The notes below the pieces were generated by a model. That model was given only the letters and a program-made list of their open reading frames with translations. It made no database searches and had not been told where the DNA came from. DNA of 10,223 nucleotides from Bacteriovoracaceae bacterium (GTDB taxonomy: Bacteria > Bdellovibrionota > Bacteriovoracia > Bacteriovoracales > Bacteriovoracaceae), in the NCBI GenBank assembly GCA_023954595.1, contig JAGSHJ010000076.1, positions 1 to 10,223 of the forward strand, given 5' to 3'. Numbering within the stretch: position 1 is the first letter of the stretch; every line of letters begins with the position of its first letter. The position numbers were made by a program, and so were the translations under genes. Below are positions 1-6,809 of this stretch, one piece after another.

Positions 1-1812
1 GCAATTAATAATCTAAATTTCGGATCAAATCTATTGGTTGGTGGAATATCTGGAAAAAGCCTTGGGGCCTTCGACCTTAAAAATAGCTATTTTGCAGGTA
101 AGATTCAGCATAGCTGTACAACATCTTGTGAAGTTGGTGACATCGTTGGTGGTGGAACCGCACCTGTATTTGCCAATAATGGTGTTCATATAGATTCTGC
201 AACAACGACTTCTAATGTAGATGGAACGAACATTTATGCATTCAGTGAAATAGATTTAACTAATGAAAGTGCAACTAACTCTAGAAACACACACTTTCCA
301 TCTCCTGCATGGGTATTAAATGATGGAGTTTATCCACGCCTTGTTGCTGAGCTGCCAGATGCATGTGTTGGCGACTCCCTATTGAGTATCACTTCACAGA
401 TGGCAAACGGCAGAGGTTCAAGTGCTGAAAAGCCAATTGTGATTTGTAATAGAGGTCAATTTTTAAGTATTAGCGGTAATAACTTCTACAAGCTTGGAAC
501 AGATCTAAATGTGGGGCCACTTACTCAAAACCAGACGTTAACTCTGGATGGTGAGCTTAATGGCGATCACAGACGACTACTAAATATTAGCTTAGCTGGC
601 TCAGGGGCCGGTGACATTGGTTTATTCGAAAGAATTAATTCGACTGGTGCTGTAAAGAAGTTATGGATAGAAGGCTCGGTCCAGGGTTCTACTTCTCAGG
701 ATAGAACAGGTCTTTTAGCTGGAAAGAATTTAGGCACAATAGAAGACGTTGTGGTTGAGGGATCAATCTTTGTTCCTTTTACTACCGAAACACCTTCAAC
801 ATTTCATTCTGTTGGTCTAGTTGCTGGCTTTAACTCTGGAACAATAAAAGAAGCTCAGGCCTTTGGTGTTTTGAGTTCTAAGTTAGGAGTGGGTGGCCTT
901 GTTGGGAATAATCTAGGTGAGATTAAGTTAAGTCAGGCACGTACTGAAATTCGCTCAGTAGGTGATGTCGCTAGTGAGCTAGGCGGACTTGTTGCAACAA
1001 ATTCCGGCACAATTGAGCAATGTTTGAGTGAATCAACTATAGATACTCTGGTTAATGGATCTGCTTCCGCTAGTCATTTTGGAGGCCTAGTGGCCATAAA
1101 TCAAGCTGGTGGAGTTATAGAGAATTCATATGCTAGTGAGGATAGTAGGATAAGTGTTGCCACTTCTCCATATATTGGCGGCCTGGCTGGAGAGAACTTA
1201 GGAGCTATTACAAAAAGTTATTCTTTAACAAAGTCGTTTGTGAATGGCACTTTTCAGTCAATGCAAGGTGGCCTTGTCGGGGATAGCTCTGGAAGCGTTA
1301 GTGATAGTTTTTACTACTTTGAGCCCATTAGTGAAATTGGTACAGTATGGGAGCCTGATTGGTCTACTCCAAGTTGTACGGGGAGTACTTTCCAAGTAAC
1401 TGTTAATAATTCAAATATTGATTACGGCTACTCCGGTTCAGAACTATTGGAGCTTAGGGGCTCAAGTAGTACTGAGTACATGCGAGTTGTCAGTGGAGTA
1501 AGCTTTGGCGGACCTGGTTTATTCTCACAATCTGTTGATGCTTGTGCGACTAATATGTCATTTAATGATATTGTTGCTTATGCCGAGGCTCCAGGTACTA
1601 TAGGTGGAAGTAGAGTTACAAGTTATACCAATCTATTTGCCCAAGCAACTTATACCAATTGGGATATTGTTCTAGATAACGGTGGAACAAGCATGGATCC
1701 TAGACTTGTAGATTTTTATACTGCGGAAGTTAATGATCAAGAGCATGTGAATCCTCCTATTTGGACTCTAATGCCAGGAGAGCCTCCAAGGCTTCTACAG
1801 GTAAAGAATTAA
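1..1812 (+). CDS. GLUG-repeat surface/secreted protein, 3' part (5' end outside window)
   Basis: The reading frame is open from base 1, so this is the C-terminal 603 residues of a larger protein; the TTG at 34 is an internal leucine codon, not a start. The protein is built of short repeats of the GLUG type (GGLVG-x-N-x-G-x-I followed by a short beta stretch). Clear copies lie at about nt 616-1314, with cores such as GGLVGNNLGEI, GGLVATNSGTI, GGLAGENLGAI and GGLVGDSSGSV, and one more lies at the left edge (VGGISGKSLGAF). The repeats form modules. One ends at about nt 301-345 (PAWVLNDGVYPRLV). A second opens at about nt 412-520 (GRGSSAEKPIVICN, then a YKLGTDLN-like strand) and ends with PPIWTLMPGEPPRLL just before the stop. 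GLUG proteins are usually extracellular beta-helical adhesin or protease-associated proteins; the exact role here is unknown. Any signal peptide would be upstream of the window. It is probably co-transcribed with the receiver/cNMP gene, which begins directly after its TAA. Confidence 0.85.
   Translation, partial: AINNLNFGSNLLVGGISGKSLGAFDLKNSYFAGKIQHSCTTSCEVGDIVGGGTAPVFANNGVHIDSATTTSNVDGTNIYAFSEIDLTNESATNSRNTHFPSPAWVLNDGVYPRLVAELPDACVGDSLLSITSQMANGRGSSAEKPIVICNRGQFLSISGNNFYKLGTDLNVGPLTQNQTLTLDGELNGDHRRLLNISLAGSGAGDIGLFERINSTGAVKKLWIEGSVQGSTSQDRTGLLAGKNLGTIEDVVVEGSIFVPFTTETPSTFHSVGLVAGFNSGTIKEAQAFGVLSSKLGVGGLVGNNLGEIKLSQARTEIRSVGDVASELGGLVATNSGTIEQCLSESTIDTLVNGSASASHFGGLVAINQAGGVIENSYASEDSRISVATSPYIGGLAGENLGAITKSYSLTKSFVNGTFQSMQGGLVGDSSGSVSDSFYYFEPISEIGTVWEPDWSTPSCTGSTFQVTVNNSNIDYGYSGSELLELRGSSSTEYMRVVSGVSFGGPGLFSQSVDACATNMSFNDIVAYAEAPGTIGGSRVTSYTNLFAQATYTNWDIVLDNGGTSMDPRLVDFYTAEVNDQEHVNPPIWTLMPGEPPRLLQVKN
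616..1314 (+). repeat. Tandem degenerate GLUG-motif repeats within the surface protein
   Basis: About eight consecutive degenerate units of roughly 25-45 residues share the pattern (G)GL(V/L/A)(A/G)-x-N-x-G-x-I/V, each followed by a short beta-prone segment. The first (IGLFERINSTGAV) is the most diverged. The units are similar in protein sequence but not nearly identical in DNA, so the array looks old rather than recently amplified. Confidence 0.75.
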
Positions 1813-2595
1813 ATGAAGAAAACGCTTACCGTTTTGCTTGTTGAAGATGTAGACCCAGACTTTGAAGTTATTTCTAGTGTTTTACAAAGCGCTAATCATA
1901 GGGTTGTTAGAGCAAGTACAGGCCCCGAGGCCAGACTCAAAATTACTAACCAAGAATTCAATTTTATTATTATCAATATGGATATCAAGGGTGTCGGAGC
2001 CCTAGAGTTCGTTCAACAAGTTCGCGAGACTGAACAGCGTAAAAATGTAAAAGAGCGAATTCCTATCCTTGTCAATGGCAGCAATGCCGAGTCCTTTGAA
2101 GAAGACTTTTCTCAGATTGATAATATTCAATATTTAGCGCGTCCTTTTACGGCCTTAGAATTTAAAGAAAAAATGACGTCTTTTAGAAAGAAGGCCTCGA
2201 TAAAAAAAGAGAACACGCGCTTGATCCCCAAAGGTGATTACCTAATTACTGAAGGGGGCGGAAAGAGCCAGGAGATGTACTGGGTTCTTAGCGGAAAGTT
2301 TATCATTACGAAACTTAATAAAGAGAACCAAAATGTTGTGATAGGTGAGGTTAATCAAGGTGAACTATTAGGGGAGCTTAGCTTCTTGGATAGCCTGCCA
2401 AGAAGTGCCTCTGTTAAAGCAAGTGAAGACTGTGAAGTCTTGGTTATACCGCACAGAAAATTTATGGATGTACTCGATAGTCAGCCAAGATGGTTTAGAT
2501 CTCTTCTAACTACACTATCTCATAGGCTAAGAGATGCTGATCAAAGAATAGCCCAGAAATTTGTAACAACTGACGAAGATAAAAAAGACCTTTAA
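1813..2595 (+). CDS. Degenerate receiver domain fused to cyclic-nucleotide-binding domain
   Basis: A 260-residue cytoplasmic protein with no membrane segment. Residues 5-125 have the CheY-like receiver fold with the acidic pair E11-D12. The phosphoacceptor position holds N55 (FIIINMDIKG, aligned with the usual LD-x-M-x-P-G), and the conserved lysine of the KPF motif is R110 (YLARPF), so this is probably a pseudo-receiver that is not phosphorylated in the normal way. Residues about 135-245 form a CRP/PKA-type cyclic-nucleotide-binding domain. Its phosphate-binding cassette is well preserved: GELLGELSFLDSLPRSASV, with G187, E188, R197 and S198. There is no helix-turn-helix, so direct DNA binding is unlikely and an allosteric partner-binding role is more plausible. 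The ATG directly follows the TAA of the GLUG gene and has only a weak CAGG ahead of it, which suggests translational coupling. The 3' end overlaps the cinA stop by 4 bp. The domain calls are firm; the ligand and output are unknown. Confidence 0.88.
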   Translation: MKKTLTVLLVEDVDPDFEVISSVLQSANHRVVRASTGPEARLKITNQEFNFIIINMDIKGVGALEFVQQVRETEQRKNVKERIPILVNGSNAESFEEDFSQIDNIQYLARPFTALEFKEKMTSFRKKASIKKENTRLIPKGDYLITEGGGKSQEMYWVLSGKFIITKLNKENQNVVIGEVNQGELLGELSFLDSLPRSASVKASEDCEVLVIPHRKFMDVLDSQPRWFRSLLTTLSHRLRDADQRIAQKFVTTDEDKKDL

Positions 2596-3845
2596 TATAG
2601 CTCAATCTGTTCAAGCATTTTCATTAGTGCTAGTTGGCTGAAGACTAGCTTCATTTCTTCTCTATCTTTTGCAGGAAGGTGATGCAGATCTCCCGCACAG
2701 TCTCTTTCTGAAGAGTACCCAACACCAATTGTACCAACAGGTTTGTGTTTACTTCCACCTCCTGGACCTGCGACTCCAGTTGTAGTTACAACTAAGTCTG
2801 CACTTAGTGCTTTTCGTGCACCTTGGGCCATCTCCCATGCTGTTTCACTTGATACTGCTCCATACTTTTCAAGAGTGGACTTGTTAACATTTAAAACATT
2901 CTCTTTTACTTCATTGTGGTAGGCGACAACACTTCCCATAAACACAGCGGAGCTTCCAGCTACATCAGTAATTCTAGATGCACAAAGCCCTCCAGTGCAT
3001 GATTCAGCAAAGCCAATTCTGATATTCTTCTCGATTGCTCTTTGAACAATAACTTGCTCTATAGTCTCTTTTCCAATGTGCCAGATGTTCTCTTTCAATG
3101 GAGAGTTCTGAGCATATTCACGAACCTTTTGTTCTTTAACACTTAGCTGTGAAAGATCATCCGCCTGGATCTTTACTCCAATATCCACCCCCATAGGGTT
3201 TGGTAGTGAGCTGACTTCTCCCAATTCTGAAAGATCATCCCAAAGAGTTGGAGCGATTGAATTGAAAATTAAAGACTCTGGCGCCTTCCATGTTTTTATA
3301 ATGACATGCTTTCTATAGGTGGATGTTTCTTTGATATTATTTTTGGCCAGAGCAAGCACTTCTTCAGTGAACATTGTTTTAAATTCAGATGGAACTCCTG
3401 GAAGGGCGGCAATCATTTTCGAGTTATCTCTAAAGAACAACCCTGGAGCATAGCCAACTCTATTTAGAAGTGGTTCAAAACCTTCAGGCACTTTTGAGTA
3501 TTCTAGTCTTGGATCATACTCTCTTTTGGACTTTTTATAGTTTTCTAGAGCGCAATGCATGGCCTTGTCGCACTCGATTATAGGCCTTTTGAAGAACTCT
3601 GAGATCATATCTTTTGTAAGATCGTCTTTGGTAGGACCAAGGCCCCCTGAAGTTATTACAAGGTCGGCCTCGTTCCATGCCTGATTCAGGGAGCTAAAAA
3701 GAGCTTCTTTTTCATCAGGAATTATATGATTCTTCGTGAAATCAATATGATGCTCGTGGCAAAAACCTGCTAACCAGTAGGCGTTTCGATCCTGGACCTT
3801 GCCGTTTAAGAGTTCGTTTCCAATTGTAATGAGTTGTATTTTCAT
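2592..3845 (-). CDS. cinA: CinA family protein (MoCF-like domain plus PncC-type NMN amidohydrolase domain)
   Basis: A 417-residue protein, the usual length for full-length CinA. The N-terminal part (about 1-165) is the molybdopterin-binding-like (MoCF/COG1058) domain, with ITIGNELLNGK at 7-16, SGGLGPTKDDLT at 66-77 and the LPGVPSEF motif near 148-155. In the family this domain carries ADP-ribose pyrophosphatase activity. The C-terminal part (about 260-417) is the PncC nicotinamide-mononucleotide amidohydrolase domain. It has AESCTGGL at 280-287 containing the likely nucleophile S282, then YHNEVKENVL, YGAVS and TGVAGPGGG at 356-364 followed by KPVGTIGVG. The role is pyridine-nucleotide salvage, converting NMN to nicotinate mononucleotide, with a historical link to competence. 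I chose the ATG at 3845 rather than the upstream in-frame start at 3923. It is preceded by GGGAAG four bases away, MKIQLITIGNELL is the canonical family start, and a good promoter lies between the two candidates. It converges on the receiver/cNMP gene and diverges from the flavoprotein gene. Confidence 0.95.
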   Translation of the reverse strand: MKIQLITIGNELLNGKVQDRNAYWLAGFCHEHHIDFTKNHIIPDEKEALFSSLNQAWNEADLVITSGGLGPTKDDLTKDMISEFFKRPIIECDKAMHCALENYKKSKREYDPRLEYSKVPEGFEPLLNRVGYAPGLFFRDNSKMIAALPGVPSEFKTMFTEEVLALAKNNIKETSTYRKHVIIKTWKAPESLIFNSIAPTLWDDLSELGEVSSLPNPMGVDIGVKIQADDLSQLSVKEQKVREYAQNSPLKENIWHIGKETIEQVIVQRAIEKNIRIGFAESCTGGLCASRITDVAGSSAVFMGSVVAYHNEVKENVLNVNKSTLEKYGAVSSETAWEMAQGARKALSADLVVTTTGVAGPGGGSKHKPVGTIGVGYSSERDCAGDLHHLPAKDREEMKLVFSQLALMKMLEQIELY

Positions 3846-3846
3846 G

Positions 3847-3875
3847 TTGCTTCCCAGTCTTTGGGGTATTATAAG
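3847..3875 (+). promoter_or_regulatory. Candidate promoter of the flavoprotein gene, overlapping that of cinA
   Basis: TTGCTT (3847-3852), a 17-base spacer and TATAAG (3870-3875) fit a sigma70-type promoter on the plus strand. The start site would fall about 3882, only a few bases before the ATG at 3885, so the mRNA would be nearly leaderless. No Shine-Dalgarno sequence is seen at normal distance from that ATG, which agrees. The -10 overlaps the cinA -10 by four bases. This is inferred from motifs only. Confidence 0.4.
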
Positions 3876-3897
3876 TACTTCATTATGCCAAAGACAA
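3868..3897 (-). promoter_or_regulatory. Candidate sigma70-type promoter of cinA
   Basis: Read on the minus strand, TTGTCT (3897-3892) is followed by an 18-base spacer and a perfect TATAAT (3873-3868). Transcription would start near 3861, giving a leader of about 16 bases that contains the GGGAAG ribosome site at 3855-3850. The -35 lies inside the first codons of the divergent flavoprotein gene. Confidence 0.6.
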
Positions 3898-5420
3898 TTC
3901 AATTTAAGCTTGATTTCGACCAAGACCTTGAAGGTTATTTTAAGACTAAATTTCCTGAGTTCAAGGAATACCGTATTTTATCCAAAAGTTTGGATGCCCG
4001 TGGGGCACCGAGGGGTAAAAAACCAGTCTATCACTTCATTTTAGAGGCCATAAAGGACGGGGAGGCTTTTAGTAAGTTTACTGAGAGTGAATCCTCCATA
4101 ACTCGTCCAGAAAAGCGACCAATATTTATTGGAGCTGGGCCTGCTGGTTTATTTGGAGCACTTCGCTTAGTTGAAAAAGGCGTTCCTTGTATCGTTATCG
4201 AGCGAGGAGAAGAGGCCCATAAGCGTATGTTGGCCATTTCCAAGTACTGGCGAAGAGGTGAGCTAGACACTGAGTCTAACGTCTGCTTTGGAGAAGGCGG
4301 AGCTGGGCTATTTAGTGATGGTAAGCTAATCACTCGTGTGAAGTCTCCACTTGTAAAATATGTAATGCAGAAATTTGTAGATTTTGGCGCTCCACCGGAG
4401 ACGGCCTATATTTCAAATCCCCATCTAGGCTCAAATAAGATTAGAGCTCTTATTGGAAAAATAAGCAGCTATCTCAAAGATAATGGTTGTGAGTTTTATT
4501 ACAACACACGTGTGGATGAGCTCATATACGATGAGGGTAAAGTCGTAGGTGTAAAGCTATCAAATGGAGAAGAGCTCTTCTCTGATCACGTGATCCTTGC
4601 TGCAGGCCATAGCGCAAAAGAGCTATACCACCACTTAAATGAAAATCAGGTGGCACTTTCACAGAAGGACTTTGCTGTTGGGGTAAGAATTGAACACCCT
4701 AGAAGCTTAATCGATTCAATACAGCATGGCAGATTCGCATCTGAGCTAGAGGCCGCTAGATATAAACTTACTCATCATGAAAAAAGCACTGAGAAGGGAA
4801 CTTATAGTTTTTGTATGTGTCCTGGTGGATACGTTCTTTCTTCAGGAACTGATGAAGGTGCTATTGTCATCAATGGTATGAGTAACTTTGCTAGAAACTC
4901 CCCATGGTCAAACTCCGCGCTTGTTGTAAGTGTCAAGGCCGGACGTGACTTTCCAGCGGGTAATCCTTTATCTGGTTTGGAATTCCAAGAGTCCATTGAG
5001 AAAAAGGCGTATGCAGTATCTAAGGAACTGGCAAGTGGTAGAGAACTTCCTGCAATGACTGTTTCTGAATTTTTAAATGGTAAACTCAATAATAAAGAGC
5101 TTCCTAAGACATCTTGTCCTTCAAAGCTTGTGAAGGCAGATATTAGAAAAATCTTTCCTAAATTTATAAGCGAACACCTTAGAGATGCTTTAAAAGAGTT
5201 TAATAGAAAGATGAAAGGCTACTCTGGCGAGGAGGCCGTTCTCATTGCTCCTGAAACTCGCACATCTGCACCTATAACAATCCTAAGAGATAAAAAGAGT
5301 CTTGAGTCCACTTCTCATAAAGGACTCTATCCATGTGGAGAAGGTGCTGGGTATGCTGGAGGCATTACTTCAGCTGCGGTAGATGGTATTAAAGTTGCAG
5401 ATTCTATTCTAGAGGGGTGA
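3885..5420 (+). CDS. FAD-dependent dehydrogenase/oxidoreductase, COG2509 type
   Basis: A 511-residue soluble flavoprotein of the uncharacterised FAD-dependent dehydrogenase family (COG2509). An N-terminal domain of about 75 residues precedes the dinucleotide-binding fold. It is followed by IFIGAGPAGLFGALRL at 80-95 (GxGPAG for the FAD ADP moiety) and an acidic strand end at IVIERG (103-108). Next come the family signature CFGEGGAGLFSDGKL (134-148), a second nucleotide-fold strand VILAAGHSA (236-244), CMCPGGYV (310-317) and the C-terminal flavin-binding segment PCGEGAGYAGGITSAAVDG (483-501). The physiological substrate is not known for the family. An in-frame TTG at 3834 would add 17 residues, but those are antisense to the cinA start and do not look like protein, so I chose the ATG at 3885. 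It has no clear ribosome site, consistent with leaderless translation. The gene is monocistronic on the plus strand, with a 200-bp spacer after it. Confidence 0.9.
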   Translation: MPKTIQFKLDFDQDLEGYFKTKFPEFKEYRILSKSLDARGAPRGKKPVYHFILEAIKDGEAFSKFTESESSITRPEKRPIFIGAGPAGLFGALRLVEKGVPCIVIERGEEAHKRMLAISKYWRRGELDTESNVCFGEGGAGLFSDGKLITRVKSPLVKYVMQKFVDFGAPPETAYISNPHLGSNKIRALIGKISSYLKDNGCEFYYNTRVDELIYDEGKVVGVKLSNGEELFSDHVILAAGHSAKELYHHLNENQVALSQKDFAVGVRIEHPRSLIDSIQHGRFASELEAARYKLTHHEKSTEKGTYSFCMCPGGYVLSSGTDEGAIVINGMSNFARNSPWSNSALVVSVKAGRDFPAGNPLSGLEFQESIEKKAYAVSKELASGRELPAMTVSEFLNGKLNNKELPKTSCPSKLVKADIRKIFPKFISEHLRDALKEFNRKMKGYSGEEAVLIAPETRTSAPITILRDKKSLESTSHKGLYPCGEGAGYAGGITSAAVDGIKVADSILEG

Positions 5421-5452
5421 TGGTCATTGCCGGAAAAAAAGGCATATCATCA
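5418..5452 (+). other. Imperfect hairpin spanning the flavoprotein stop codon
   Basis: TGATG (5418-5422, including the TGA stop) pairs with CATCA (5448-5452), and TGCC (5427-5430 region) pairs with GGCA (5441-5444). These enclose a purine loop with seven A's, and an asymmetric internal loop separates the two stems. There is no T-run directly after it, so it is not a classical intrinsic terminator. It may protect the 3' end or be chance. Confidence 0.3.
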
Positions 5453-5463
5453 CTCGCATTCCC

Positions 5464-5511
5464 AAGATAAGGTGACTTAAATATAAGTGATCTTTGAGTT
5501 TTTCATTTTTT
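5464..5511 (+). terminator. Weak possible terminator after the flavoprotein gene
   Basis: AAGAT (5464-5468) with ATCTT (5490-5494), and ACTT (5475-5478) with AAGT (5485-5488), can form an AT-rich broken stem. A T-rich stretch follows at 5499-5511 (TTTTT, CA, TTTTTT). The stem is weak, so the call is tentative. Confidence 0.25.
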
Positions 5512-5532
5512 AAAATTCTTAATGGCCAATTG

Positions 5533-5541
5533 TGTTAGAAT
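5533..5541 (+). promoter_or_regulatory. Extended -10 promoter element for the PilZ gene
   Basis: TGTTAGAAT matches the extended -10 pattern TGnTATAAT with one mismatch. No good -35 is visible, as is usual for extended -10 promoters. It would give a leader of roughly 70 AT-rich bases before the very strong AGGAGG ribosome site at 5611-5616, four bases ahead of the ATG. Confidence 0.4.
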
Positions 5542-5620
5542 AAACCATTCCAAATTAAATTTTTATAAAACCAATCCCACAACATTAAAATTCCCTTTCT
5601 AAGCATTTTCAGGAGGCGTC

Positions 5621-6685
5621 ATGGTTGAGCTATATGTTGGCAAACCTATCGAGCAAATACAGGCACAGAGGTATGAACAGGCCTTGTTTCATGGCATGTC
5701 CTTGATTGAGAAAAGAAACTACTCGCTTGTGGTTCTAAATCTCTCTGAGCTTTGTTTAGAACAGGATGAGATAGAGAGAATTTTTTTATTACTCGCAAAG
5801 AAGAGTACACCTGCACTGATAATTTCAAGTGACGGGCGAATGACTGAATATGACAAGCTAGAGTATGTTGAGGTGATTGGAGAGGATTTAATTGATGAAC
5901 TCTTTGATGATTCAATTGCTAAGCTTAAAAAACTTACGGCCATCGATAAGCAGATTACCAACTTATCAAAGCAAAGACGAACACTGCCGTTTTATGTATT
6001 AAGCGCTTTTCTACTACTAGAGCCAATCATTAAAACAATTTATTTAAAAATACATACAAGTTTCTCATTTGAAACTGTCATGGGCATTGTTTTGAGTATT
6101 GAGTCTCCGGTTAAAGTTTTTGAATACTGGCTACTGTTTCCGCTGGCAGGCTTTGCTCTAGCGAGAACGGCCTGGTGGAGCTTGTTTGTTTTTCTGGGAA
6201 CACATGTTTACTCATTATACGCTCACATCTTCTATGATGAGTTTAGTTGGCCTTATGTACAAAAGAGCCCTCATATAAGCTCAAACTTGCTCTTGTTTCT
6301 AAACACTGCACTGCTTTTATATTTTTTAATTCCTGAAAATAGAAAACCTTTTATACGTAAAACCAAAGAGATCTTTAGAGGTTCAGAGCGTCGAAGCCTT
6401 AATCAAATGGCCTGTATCAAAGTAGGTGAGCGTCAGTTTGATGCAGAGCTTAGAGATATCTCTGAAACGGGTGTGCTTATAACCTCTCTAGAAAGCCTTG
6501 AGTTAGACGAGTGTGTAGAAGTGCTGTTGGACACACCTAGTGGTTATAGGTGGATCAACGCGGTCGTTGTGCGAAGTGTTGGATCTGATGGAAGGTTTAA
6601 GTCATTTGGACTTAGATTTAGCTTCAAAAAAAGATCTCAGAGAAAATCAGTTCGAAGCATAATAAGGGAAATTGAAGCTGCTTAG
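5621..6685 (+). CDS. Membrane protein with C-terminal PilZ (c-di-GMP-binding) domain
   Basis: A 354-residue protein in three parts. Residues 1-115 are soluble with alternating strands and helices (for example YSLVVLNLSEL and TPALIISSDGR), possibly STAS- or Rossmann-like, but not recognised. Residues about 121-238 hold probably four membrane segments (121-141, 166-183, 185-204, 221-238). Basic residues flank the first (SKQRR) and follow the last (RKPFIRKTK), which places both ends in the cytoplasm. Residues about 252-340 are a PilZ domain with both c-di-GMP-binding signatures intact: R253-x3-R257 (RGSER) and D279-x-S281-x2-G284 (DISETG). It is therefore expected to bind cyclic di-GMP at the inner face of the membrane and pass the signal to its N-terminal or membrane part. 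The start is set by AGGAGG four bases before the ATG. It seems monocistronic; no clear terminator separates it from typA. The output is unknown. Confidence 0.87.
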   Translation: MVELYVGKPIEQIQAQRYEQALFHGMSLIEKRNYSLVVLNLSELCLEQDEIERIFLLLAKKSTPALIISSDGRMTEYDKLEYVEVIGEDLIDELFDDSIAKLKKLTAIDKQITNLSKQRRTLPFYVLSAFLLLEPIIKTIYLKIHTSFSFETVMGIVLSIESPVKVFEYWLLFPLAGFALARTAWWSLFVFLGTHVYSLYAHIFYDEFSWPYVQKSPHISSNLLLFLNTALLLYFLIPENRKPFIRKTKEIFRGSERRSLNQMACIKVGERQFDAELRDISETGVLITSLESLELDECVEVLLDTPSGYRWINAVVVRSVGSDGRFKSFGLRFSFKKRSQRKSVRSIIREIEAA

Positions 6686-6708
6686 CATGAAGAATTAGGT
6701 GCCAAAAA

Positions 6709-6731
6709 GCCAATTAAATCGGTAATTAGGC
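6709..6731. repeat. Near-perfect inverted repeat upstream of typA
   Basis: GCCAATTA (6709-6716) and TAATTAGGC (6723-6731) form an inverted repeat around a 6-base loop, with one bulged A. No T-run follows. It lies between the PilZ stop and the candidate typA promoter, so it could be a weak terminator or an operator-like site. Confidence 0.3.
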
Positions 6732-6746
6732 CATAACTACTGCTAA

Positions 6747-6773
6747 TTGCGTGGAAAATTCCTTATATACAAT
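6747..6773 (+). promoter_or_regulatory. Candidate promoter of typA
   Basis: TTGCGT (6747-6752) and TACAAT (6768-6773) are separated by 15 bases, slightly short of optimal. The spacer contains the dyad GGAA-AA-TTCC (6753-6762). A start site near 6780 would exclude the upstream TTG codon at 6747 as a translation start and give a leader of about 30 bases. Motif evidence only. Confidence 0.35.
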
Positions 6774-6809
6774 CAACATCTATTCAGCCATAATGCCGGT
6801 GATCAAAAC

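Noticed and set aside
34..36. TTG as the start of the GLUG protein
   Set aside because: The frame is open to base 1 with protein-like sequence of the same kind (AINNLNFGSNL) and no ribosome site, so the gene continues upstream of the window.
616..1314. CRISPR-like or recent tandem DNA repeat
   Set aside because: The repetition is at protein level with irregular spacing and diverged DNA, typical of GLUG proteins.
3846..3923. N-terminal extension of CinA starting at 3923
   Set aside because: The extra 26 residues precede the canonical MKIQLITIGNELL start and include the promoter and ribosome site of the shorter form.
4802..5089. Long minus-strand open frames inside the flavoprotein, typA and PilZ genes
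   Set aside because: They are reverse-frame shadows of clear plus-strand genes, with no ribosome sites and no recognisable protein features.
6747..6809. N-terminal extension of TypA starting at the TTG at 6747
   Set aside because: It overlaps the likely promoter, lacks a ribosome site, and would make the protein longer than usual for the family.
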